Source: an uncultured Nocardioides sp.
GTDB taxonomy: Bacteria; Actinomycetota; Actinomycetes; Propionibacteriales; Nocardioidaceae
Assembly (NCBI RefSeq): GCF_946885725.1
Contig: NZ_CAMPGZ010000228.1
Coordinates: 1 to 5,899 of the forward strand
Length of the DNA: 5,899 nt
Direction: 5' to 3'
Shown: piece by piece, positions 1-5,899 of the stretch
Position numbering within the stretch: the stretch's first letter is position 1
Layout: the number at the start of each line of letters is the position of its first letter
Position numbers and translations under genes: made by a program
The notes under the pieces: generated by a model
Told to the model about the DNA's origin: nothing
Database searches by the model: none
The model's input: only the letters and a program-made list of their open reading frames with translations

Positions 1-2
1 AG

Positions 3-2798
3 GCGAACGCGGACCCGCTGGTCGAGCGCGACACCGAGCTGGCAGTCCTGGTTGCCGCGCTCGACGCGCTGGCCGAGGACGGGAACGGGACCTGGTCTCG
101 ACAGAATCGACCACCCGAGGACGGGAGCGGCCGCTCCCACCTGTTCGTCGTCGAGGGCAACGCCGGGCTGGGCAAGACCCGGCTCCTCCAGGAGGCCAAG
201 CGCCTCGCCGACGAGCGGTCGGTGCGCACACTCACCGCGCGCGGCAGCCAGCTCGAGAGCAGCTTCGCGTACGGCGTCGTACGCCAGCTGCTGGACCTGG
301 AGCTGGCCGACCCCGACCGTCGCGAGGCGCTGCTGGCCGGGAGCGCGGCCAGCGCCCGAAGCGTGTTCGACGTGGACACCGAGGTGCAGGTCGACAGCTT
401 CGCCGTGCTGCACGGGCTGTCCTGGCTGGTCGCCAATCTCGCTGCCGAGCGACCGGTGCTGCTGCTGGTCGACGACGCGCAGTGGTGCGACACCGCGTCG
501 CTGCGGTTCCTCACCTACCTGGCGCGCCGGCTCGCGCCGTGGCCGGTCGCCCTGGCCGTCGCCGTGCGCACCGACCGCGAGCCGTGCCCGCAGGACGAGC
601 TGCTGGCCGAGCTCTCCCTCGAGCCTGAGGCCATGGTGCTGCGGCCGGAGGCACTGACGCTCGCCGCCACCGCGCAGCTCGTCGAGCACCGGCTCGGCGC
701 CACGCCCGACCCGACGTTCGTCACGGCGTGCCACCGCACCACGTCCGGCAACCCGCTGCTGCTCAGCCAGCTGCTCCGGGCCCTGGCGGCGCAGGGAGTG
801 CCGCCCGACGCGTCCCACACCGACACGGTCGTGGCGATCGGGTCGCGCGCGATCTCGAGCATGGTGCTGATGCGACTCCGTCGGCTCCCCACGGACGCGA
901 CGACGGTGGCGCAGTCGGTGGCCGTGCTCGGCGGCCGGTCCACACTCCCTCAGGTCGCTGCCCTCGCCGGTCTGCCCGAGGCGGACACCGCGACCGCGCT
1001 GGCGACACTCGCCCGCGCGGAGCTCGTCCGCGACCAGCAGCCGCCGGCCTTCGTGCACCCGCTGGTGCGGGACGCCGTCTACCAGGCGCTCTCCGCCGCC
1101 GAGCGCGGCCTGCGCCACGAGCGTGCCGCCGAGATGCTGCGTGCCGCCGGCGCCGACGACGAGCAGGTGGCGGCCCACCTGCTGCTGGCACCCCCGCGCG
1201 GCGATGCGGACGCGGTCGCTCTCCTGCAGCGGGCGGGCCGCTCGGCCGCGAACCGCGGCGCCTCCGACAGCGCGGTCACCTACCTGCGCCGCGCGCTCGC
1301 CGAGTCGGTGCCCGGCCCGTCGAAGGCGGAGGTGCTGCTCCAGCTCGGCCTGCTCGAGGCTCCGGTCGACGGCGCCGCGGCGGTCGAACATCTCGTGCAG
1401 GCGCACGCACTTCACACCGACCCTCGCGCCCGTGCCGAGATCGCGATCGCCACCTCGGCCACGCAGGTGTTCGCCGGCCCGCCCGGCGTCGCCACCGCCT
1501 TCGCACGGGAGGCGGCGGACGCCGTACCGCCGGACCTGCCCGACCACCGCCAGGCGCTGCTCGCGCTGCAGCGGATGAGCGGCTTCATGCACGCGCTCGA
1601 CGAGGGCTGGCGGACCGAGGCTCCGGACCCCGACGGCGACGGGCCCGGTGCCCGGATGCTCGCCGCCACCGTCGCGCTGCGCGCCCTGCTCGAGGGCGAG
1701 GACCGGGAGCGGGCCGTCGCGATGGCGAGGTTCGCACTCGCCGACGACGTGCTGCTCGGCGTCGACGATGGGCTGTTCTGGGTCAACGCCGCAGCGGTGC
1801 GGATGCTGTCCGACGACGACCTGGGCGACTTCTGGGACCGTTCCCGTCGCGCGGCGCAGGCGCGCGGGTCGTTGTTCGCCACCCTGTCGACCAGCCTCTG
1901 GGAGGGTTTCTGGCACTGGCGCCGAGGCGACCTGCCCGCCGCGCTCGCCTGCCTGGACGACGCGCTCGAGCAGGACCGGATGTGGGGTGGCGCCCGGCTC
2001 GGCGAGGCGTTCGCGCGCGGGTTCCGGATCGGCTGCCTGCTCGACCGTGGCGACGTCGAGGCGGCGCGAAAGGCCGCGGACGCGATGACTCCCGCACACC
2101 TGCGTGGTGAGGGCGCACGGGTGTTCCTGCACGCGCTCGCCCAGCTGCAGGTGGCGGAGGGACGGTACGACGACGCGATCGCCACCCTCGACGACGTACC
2201 GCCCGGCATCACGACCGCCAACCCGGTGTGGAACCCGCGCGGTGTCATCACCGCCATGGCGCTGCGCGGGCTCGGCCGCACCGCCGAGGCGGTCGAGGTG
2301 GCCACGCGCGAGGTCCAGCTGCTGCGGCGGTGGGGCGCACCCAGCTACCTCGGCCGCGGTCTGTGCCTGCTCGGGGCGCTGCTCGGCGACGACGGCCTGG
2401 ACGCGCTGCGCGAGTCGGTCGGCCTGCTGGGCACCACGACGGCCGCCGTCGACCTGGCCCGGGCACAGGTCACGCTGGCGAGCCGGCACCAGGTGTCCGA
2501 CGACGAGGCGATGCCGCAGCTGCTCGCCGCCGCCGAGACGACCGCCCAGCGCGGCGCGGACGCCCTGCAGCGCGCCGCCTGCGCCGAGCTGGCGCGGCGC
2601 GGCCGGCCCACTGAGGTGCGCCGCGACGTCGAGCTGCCGGCGACGCCGACCGAGCGACGGGTCCTCGAGCTGACCCACGCCGGGCTGGCCGTGGAGGAGG
2701 TCGCGCGCCGGCTCTTCCTGCCGCCGGACCACGTCCGGTCCGTCCTCGACAGCTGCGGAGAGCCCGCTCCGCCGCCGCCTCAGGTTTCCCTCAAGTAG
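3..2798 (+). CDS. LuxR-type large ATP-binding (LAL) transcriptional regulator, 5' end cut by window edge
   Basis: Probable cytoplasmic ATP-dependent (STAND/MalT-like) transcription regulator. The open frame runs from position 3 to a TAG stop and gives 931 residues; the start codon lies left of the window. The first in-frame GTG (222) cannot be the start, because the nucleotide-binding motif lies upstream of it. Numbering from position 3, residues 5-11 (PLVERDT) match the usual opening of this family. Walker A is at 52-59 (GNAGLGKT) and Walker B at about 153-158 (LLLVDD). TSGNPLLL at 247-254 and FVHPLVRDAVY at 350-360 are typical of the AAA_16 ATPase module and the helical region after it. Residues ~375-870 are Ala/Leu/Arg-rich and TPR-like. 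Residues 881-917 resemble the first helices of a GerE/LuxR helix-turn-helix, but the recognition helix is atypical and the last helix is replaced by a Pro-rich tail. Length fits LAL proteins (about 900-1000 residues). The effector and target genes are unknown; the oxidase gene 40 bases downstream is the obvious candidate target. Confidence 0.9.
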   Translation, partial: ANADPLVERDTELAVLVAALDALAEDGNGTWSRQNRPPEDGSGRSHLFVVEGNAGLGKTRLLQEAKRLADERSVRTLTARGSQLESSFAYGVVRQLLDLELADPDRREALLAGSAASARSVFDVDTEVQVDSFAVLHGLSWLVANLAAERPVLLLVDDAQWCDTASLRFLTYLARRLAPWPVALAVAVRTDREPCPQDELLAELSLEPEAMVLRPEALTLAATAQLVEHRLGATPDPTFVTACHRTTSGNPLLLSQLLRALAAQGVPPDASHTDTVVAIGSRAISSMVLMRLRRLPTDATTVAQSVAVLGGRSTLPQVAALAGLPEADTATALATLARAELVRDQQPPAFVHPLVRDAVYQALSAAERGLRHERAAEMLRAAGADDEQVAAHLLLAPPRGDADAVALLQRAGRSAANRGASDSAVTYLRRALAESVPGPSKAEVLLQLGLLEAPVDGAAAVEHLVQAHALHTDPRARAEIAIATSATQVFAGPPGVATAFAREAADAVPPDLPDHRQALLALQRMSGFMHALDEGWRTEAPDPDGDGPGARMLAATVALRALLEGEDRERAVAMARFALADDVLLGVDDGLFWVNAAAVRMLSDDDLGDFWDRSRRAAQARGSLFATLSTSLWEGFWHWRRGDLPAALACLDDALEQDRMWGGARLGEAFARGFRIGCLLDRGDVEAARKAADAMTPAHLRGEGARVFLHALAQLQVAEGRYDDAIATLDDVPPGITTANPVWNPRGVITAMALRGLGRTAEAVEVATREVQLLRRWGAPSYLGRGLCLLGALLGDDGLDALRESVGLLGTTTAAVDLARAQVTLASRHQVSDDEAMPQLLAAAETTAQRGADALQRAACAELARRGRPTEVRRDVELPATPTERRVLELTHAGLAVEEVARRLFLPPDHVRSVLDSCGEPAPPPPQVSLK

Positions 2799-2827
2799 GA
2801 CGCAGCACGATGAGCCCCGACGACGAC

Positions 2828-2832
2828 AGGAG
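2828..2832 (+). promoter_or_regulatory. Ribosome binding site of the first oxidase gene
   Basis: AGGAG lies six bases before the GTG at 2839. It decides that start: the translation from this GTG leads directly into the conserved N-terminal part of the oxidase, and no better-placed in-frame start is seen. Confidence 0.8.
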
Positions 2833-2838
2833 AGCGAC

Positions 2839-4233
2839 GTGACGGTGCAGGAGAGCCTCCCCGCCGAGCGTCTCCGCGCGCTCTGCGGCGGTGCCGTGCA
2901 CCTCCCCGGGGACCCGTCGTACGACATGGCGCGGACGCCGTGGAACCTCCTGGCCGCCGACCATCCCGCCGCGGTGGCCTACCCCGCCTTCCCCGACGAG
3001 GTCGCCGAGGTGCTGCGAGCCGCGTCGTCGATCGGCCTGCGGGTCGCCGCCCAGGGCACCGGCCACGGCGCGCCTCCCCTGCTGGGTCGCCTCGCCGACG
3101 CCGTGCTTCTGCGCACCTCGGCGATGAACGACCTCACCGTCGACCCCGAGCGCGGCATCGCCCGCGTCGGCGCCGGCGTGCTCTGGGGCGACCTGACCCG
3201 CGTCGCCGGGGCGCACGGCCTCGCCGCCCTGCACCCGTCCTCCGCCGGCGTCGGAGTCGCCGGCTACTCGATCGGGGGCGGCATCGGCTGGTACGCCCGC
3301 GCCCACGGCCTGCAGTGCAACGCGCTGACCGCCGTCGAGCTGGTGCTGGCCGACGGCACCTTCGTGCGCGCGACCGAGGACAGCGACCCCGACCTGTTCT
3401 GGGCGGTCCGCGGAGGCGGTACGCCGCTCGGCGTGGTCTGCGCTCTCGAGTTCCGGCTGTTCCCGCTCGACACGGTCGTCGCCGGGCACCTCGCCTGGGA
3501 CGCGAACGCCGTCGAGACCGTGCTCCCCGCATGGGTCGAGTGGTGCGCGCACGCCCCCGACGAGGCGACCACGGCGTTCCGTGTGCTCGACGTGCCCGAC
3601 GACGACACCATGCCGGCCGACGTGCGCGGCCGCCGGCTGGTCATCATCGACGGCGCGGTGCTCGGCGACCACGACACCGCGGCGCGCATCCTCGCGCCCT
3701 TGCGCGCGTTGCGGCCCGACATCGACACCATCACGCGAGTCGAGGCGGCGTCGCTGGTCCACCTCCACCTCGATCCCGAGGGCCCGACCCCGGCGTACGC
3801 CAGCAGCACCCTGGTCGCCGACCTGCCCGGCGCCGCCGTCGATGCCGTGATCGCGGCCGTCGGCCCCGACTCGGGCACCAGCCTCGCCGTCGCCGAGCTC
3901 CGGCAGCTGGGCGGCGCGCTCGGGCGGCCGGCCCCCCGAAGCGGAATCCTGTCGTCGCTGGACGGCCGCTTCCTCGCGCTCGGGCTCGGGCTCGACTCGC
4001 TGACCGGTGACTGGGAGCGGCAGCGGGCCGACGCCGCCCGGTTCCTGAGCGCGGTCAAGCCGTGGGCGACGGGGCGCACCTACCTGCCGATGCTCGACAC
4101 CAGCGTCGACACCCGCAAGGCGTTCGCGCCCCAGGTGCACGCGCGGCTGTCCGCGATCCGCCGGTCCGTGGACCCCGACGGCCTGTTCCTGCCTCCCCAC
4201 CCCTCCCCGGCCCAGACCGGCGACCCGGCCTGA
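2839..4233 (+). CDS. FAD-linked oxidase, PCMH/BBE-like family, first of a tandem pair
   Basis: Soluble 464-residue flavoprotein oxidase expected to oxidise a small organic substrate and pass electrons to oxygen; the substrate is unknown. There is no signal peptide or membrane segment, so it should be cytoplasmic. The family's PWNL motif is at 34-37. The FAD domain follows: AQGTGHG at 71-77 holds His76, the expected site of covalent FAD attachment. GAGVLW is at 111-116, GVGVAGYSIGGGIGW at 137-151, and DLFWAVRGGG at 185-194. The position of the second anchor (Cys in bicovalent BBE enzymes) is Ser135, so at most one covalent bond is predicted. Val138 sits at the oxygen gatekeeper position, where Val favours oxidase behaviour in plant BBE-like enzymes (by analogy). 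The substrate domain includes ELRQLGGAL at 353-361 and ends with VDPDGLF at 444-450, the family's closing motif. Length is normal. It lies 40 bases after the regulator and has a divergent paralogue downstream. A dehydrogenase role with another electron acceptor is possible. Confidence 0.9.
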   Translation: MTVQESLPAERLRALCGGAVHLPGDPSYDMARTPWNLLAADHPAAVAYPAFPDEVAEVLRAASSIGLRVAAQGTGHGAPPLLGRLADAVLLRTSAMNDLTVDPERGIARVGAGVLWGDLTRVAGAHGLAALHPSSAGVGVAGYSIGGGIGWYARAHGLQCNALTAVELVLADGTFVRATEDSDPDLFWAVRGGGTPLGVVCALEFRLFPLDTVVAGHLAWDANAVETVLPAWVEWCAHAPDEATTAFRVLDVPDDDTMPADVRGRRLVIIDGAVLGDHDTAARILAPLRALRPDIDTITRVEAASLVHLHLDPEGPTPAYASSTLVADLPGAAVDAVIAAVGPDSGTSLAVAELRQLGGALGRPAPRSGILSSLDGRFLALGLGLDSLTGDWERQRADAARFLSAVKPWATGRTYLPMLDTSVDTRKAFAPQVHARLSAIRRSVDPDGLFLPPHPSPAQTGDPA

Positions 4234-4235
4234 CC

Positions 4236-4258
4236 GACTTGAGCCGGCGGCTCAAGTC
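4236..4258. terminator. Perfect 10-bp inverted repeat after the first oxidase: terminator-like stem or operator
   Basis: Arms GACTTGAGCC (4236-4245) and GGCTCAAGTC (4249-4258) are exact reverse complements around a GGC loop. The repeat begins two bases after the TGA stop of the first oxidase gene, a typical place for a terminator or mRNA 3'-end stem. No run of T follows, which is common in high-GC actinobacteria but makes termination less certain. The symmetry also fits an operator for a dimeric regulator upstream of the second oxidase gene. The sequence alone does not decide between these. Confidence 0.5.
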
Positions 4259-4327
4259 CGTCGCAGGTCTTCGTCAAGCACCCCGGGACACGGTCGGTCC
4301 CGACAACGACGTCACCGACCTTCTCCC

Positions 4328-4332
4328 AGGAG
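4328..4332 (+). promoter_or_regulatory. Ribosome binding site of the second oxidase gene
   Basis: AGGAG lies six bases before the ATG at 4339, the same spacing as for the first oxidase gene. It supports this start and shows that the second gene has its own translation signal across the 105-base gap. No convincing -35/-10 promoter pair was found in the gap. Confidence 0.8.
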
Positions 4333-4338
4333 TGCTTC

Positions 4339-5754
4339 ATGACCACCACCGAGTCCTACCAGACCGGTTCTTTCGTTCACATCCCGTTCGAGGAGCTGGC
4401 GCACGAGCTGACCGGCTCGCTGCTCACCCCCGACCAGCCGGCGTACGCCGAGACTGTCTCGCCGTGGAACCTCGCCGTCCCCATGCAGCCTGCCGCCGTC
4501 GTCCGGGCCCGCACCGCCGAGGACGTCGCCGCGACGATCCGGTTCGCCCGGCGGCACGGCTGCTCCGTCGGCGTCCAGGCCACCGGTCACGGCGCGGAGA
4601 GCGCGTTCGCCGGTCACATCCTGGTGGCCACGAAGGACCTCGACGAGGTCCAGGTGCACCGCGAAGGCTCTGCGGGCTGGGCGCGCGTCGGCGCCGGCGT
4701 GAAGTGGCTGCGCGTGATCGAGCAGGCCGCGCCGCTGGGGCTGGCGCCGCTCAACGGCTCGACCAGCGACGTCGGCGTCGTCGGCTACACGACCGGCGGC
4801 GGTGTGGGTCCGCTGGCCCGCACCCACGGCCTCGCCGCCGACAAGGTCCGCGCCTTCGACGTCGTCACCGGCGACGGCGTGATCCGCCGGGTCACGCCGA
4901 CCGAGCACCCGGACCTGTTCTTCGCGCTGCGCGGCGGCAAGGGCGCCTCCGCGATCGTCACGGCCGTCGAGTTCGACCTGGTGCACCTGCCGGAGTTCTA
5001 CGGCGGCGCGATCTACTTCGACGGCTCGGAGGCCGCCACGGTGATCGACCGGTGGCGGGCGTGGTCGGAGAAGCTGCCCGAGCAGGGCACGACGTCCTTC
5101 GCGCTGTTCCAGCTGCCGGAGATGCCGGGCGTGCCGCCGCAGCTCGCCAACCGGATGTCGCTCGGCGTCCGTTTCCTGTGGACGGCCGACCCCGAGGAGG
5201 GGCGTCGACTGCTCGACCAGGTGCGCGCGGCCGGGACGGTGATCCTCGACGACGCCTTCCTGCGGCCCTACACCGAGGTCGACCACGTGCACGCCGACCC
5301 CGTCGACCCGATGCCGGTGGTTGAAGCAGCGATCCTGCTGGACGACTTCCCGGACGAGGCAGCGCGCCGGCTGCTCGAGGTGGCCGGACCGGACGCGCGA
5401 TCCCCGCAGTTCCTGGTCGAGCTGCGCCAGCTGGGCGGCGCGTACGCACGGGAGGGCGCGCACCCGACCGCGTTCTGCCACCGCGACGCGGGCTACAGCC
5501 TGCTCGCGGTCGGGCTGCCGGAGACCGGTGCGCTCGAGCACGCGCACCGCACCTTCGCGACGTTGGCCGACTGGGACACCGGCGGCATCTGGCCCAACTT
5601 CGGCCCGGCGCACGACGCGCTGACCGCGCACCGCGCGTACGACGCCGCGACGCTCGCGCGGCTCACCGCCGTGGTGGAGAAGTACGACCCGGACGGCGTG
5701 CTCGCCATCGGCGACTTCACGCGGATGGTGTCCTCCGCCGAGGACGCCGCGTGA
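4339..5754 (+). CDS. FAD-linked oxidase, PCMH/BBE-like family, second of a tandem pair
   Basis: Soluble 471-residue flavoprotein, a divergent paralogue of the oxidase just upstream, with no signal peptide or membrane segment. Motifs come in the same order: SPWNLA at 41-46; VQATGHG at 79-85 with His84, the expected covalent FAD site; GAGVKW at 118-123; DVGVVGYTTGGGVG at 144-157; DLFFALRGGKG at 192-202; ELRQLGGAY at 361-369; WPNF at 418-421; and KYDPDG at 448-453 near the end, as in BBE-type C-terminal regions. The Cys position of bicovalent enzymes is Thr142, so mono-covalent FAD is predicted. Val145 is at the oxygen gatekeeper position (oxidase-type by analogy). Differences from its neighbour include a longer N-terminus, Lys201 in the usually Gly-rich GGG loop, and a different C-terminal tail, so the two probably act on different substrates or steps. 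Substrate unknown. A strong hairpin follows the gene, suggesting it is the last of its transcript. Confidence 0.9.
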   Translation: MTTTESYQTGSFVHIPFEELAHELTGSLLTPDQPAYAETVSPWNLAVPMQPAAVVRARTAEDVAATIRFARRHGCSVGVQATGHGAESAFAGHILVATKDLDEVQVHREGSAGWARVGAGVKWLRVIEQAAPLGLAPLNGSTSDVGVVGYTTGGGVGPLARTHGLAADKVRAFDVVTGDGVIRRVTPTEHPDLFFALRGGKGASAIVTAVEFDLVHLPEFYGGAIYFDGSEAATVIDRWRAWSEKLPEQGTTSFALFQLPEMPGVPPQLANRMSLGVRFLWTADPEEGRRLLDQVRAAGTVILDDAFLRPYTEVDHVHADPVDPMPVVEAAILLDDFPDEAARRLLEVAGPDARSPQFLVELRQLGGAYAREGAHPTAFCHRDAGYSLLAVGLPETGALEHAHRTFATLADWDTGGIWPNFGPAHDALTAHRAYDAATLARLTAVVEKYDPDGVLAIGDFTRMVSSAEDAA

Positions 5755-5772
5755 GCCCTCTCATGACGAACC

Positions 5773-5814
5773 CCGTACGACGGCCGGCCCCACCCTGGTC
5801 CGGCCGTCGTACGG
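5773..5814 (+). terminator. Strong hairpin terminator after the second oxidase gene
   Basis: Arms 5773-5787 (CCGTACGACGGCCGG) and 5800-5814 are perfect 15-base reverse complements around a 12-base loop, starting 18 bases after the TGA stop. The stem is long and GC-rich, as expected for an intrinsic terminator, but no T-run follows. It probably ends the transcript of the three genes. Because the stem is symmetrical, it could also serve a convergent gene coming from the right, beyond the window. Confidence 0.75.
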
Positions 5815-5858
5815 CGCGTGCCCCCGTCAGCGCTTCGTCATCCAGCCTTCATTGCTGC

Positions 5859-5899
5859 GTCATCTCGTCGGGGTCATCTCGTCGGGGTCATCTCGTCGG
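5859..5899. repeat. Tandem repeat of a 14-bp unit, cut by the window end
   Basis: The unit GTCATCTCGTCGGG occurs at 5859-5872 and 5873-5886, with 13 bases of a third copy at 5887-5899, all identical. The array continues to the window edge, so its full copy number is unknown. The period is not a multiple of three. On the minus strand every copy carries an ATGA core containing a TGA, so all minus frames close within it. It may lie at the 3' end of a convergent gene or be a simple intergenic array. Confidence 0.85.

Noticed and set aside
222..224. GTG as the true start of the regulator
   Set aside because: The in-frame sequence upstream encodes the family's N-terminal opening (PLVERDT) and the Walker A motif, so the gene must start left of the window.
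52..657. ATG- or GTG-started + strand frame in another phase at the left end
   Set aside because: It overlaps the regulator frame, which carries Walker A and Walker B motifs in the same stretch. The overlapping translation is Ser/Arg/Pro-rich without motifs.
728..2110. Long + strand alternative frame (about 460 codons) inside the regulator gene
   Set aside because: The translation is extremely Arg/Ala/Gly/Pro-rich, as expected of a shifted frame in GC-rich coding DNA.
2790..2796. CTCAAGT at the end of the regulator gene as a second copy of the half-site in the 4236-4258 palindrome
   Set aside because: Only seven bases are shared, there is no mirrored partner nearby, and it lies in coding sequence, so chance is the simpler explanation.
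2791..4200. Long minus-strand open frame (about 469 codons) opposite the first oxidase gene
   Set aside because: Its translation is low-complexity and rich in Arg, Gly, Val and Ala with no recognisable motif, while the + strand carries a complete flavin oxidase with a good ribosome binding site. Long antisense frames are a normal by-product of high GC.
4239..4267. TTGAGC as a -35 box of a promoter for the second oxidase gene
   Set aside because: No acceptable -10 hexamer is found at the usual spacing, and the hexamer is part of the palindrome arm.
4312..5631. Long minus-strand open frame (about 439 codons) opposite the second oxidase gene
   Set aside because: Same reasoning: no family motif, biased composition, and it lies fully over a well-supported + strand gene.

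Overview
The window is very GC-rich (over 70% by eye), with strong G/C bias at third codon positions, GTG as well as ATG starts, and AGGAG ribosome binding sites. This points to a high-GC actinobacterium (Actinomycetota). The genus cannot be fixed from this sequence. Almost all of it is coding, on the + strand, and the only non-coding stretches are 40, 105 and 145 bases long.

Layout. (1) Positions 3-2798: a large ATP-binding regulator of the LuxR type (LAL/MalT-like), cut at its 5' end by the window edge. It has a Walker A/B ATPase module, a helical TPR-like middle, and an unusually short, degenerate helix-turn-helix at the C-terminus. (2) Positions 2839-4233: an FAD-linked oxidase of the PCMH/berberine-bridge-like (BBE-like) superfamily. 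(3) A 105-base gap with a perfect 10-bp inverted repeat two bases after the stop codon, followed by weaker alternative stems. (4) Positions 4339-5754: a second, divergent paralogue of the same oxidase family. (5) Positions 5755-5899: a non-coding tail with a perfect 15-bp hairpin that probably terminates the unit, then a 14-bp tandem repeat running off the right edge.

Working together. The regulator and first oxidase are 40 bases apart and the oxidases 105 bases apart, all in the same direction, so one regulated unit is plausible: an ATP-dependent regulator next to two soluble flavin oxidases. Both oxidases keep the His that can bind FAD covalently and lack the second (Cys) anchor of bicovalent BBE-type enzymes. 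They therefore look like mono-covalent, 6-hydroxynicotine-oxidase-like or EncM-like flavoproteins. Their substrate cannot be read from the sequence. I see no RNA genes, mobile elements, CRISPR arrays or convincing promoters. The most unusual points are the eroded DNA-binding domain of the regulator, the tandem non-identical oxidases, and the terminal 14-bp repeat, which places stop codons in all three minus-strand frames. I found no clear evidence of a wholly new system.
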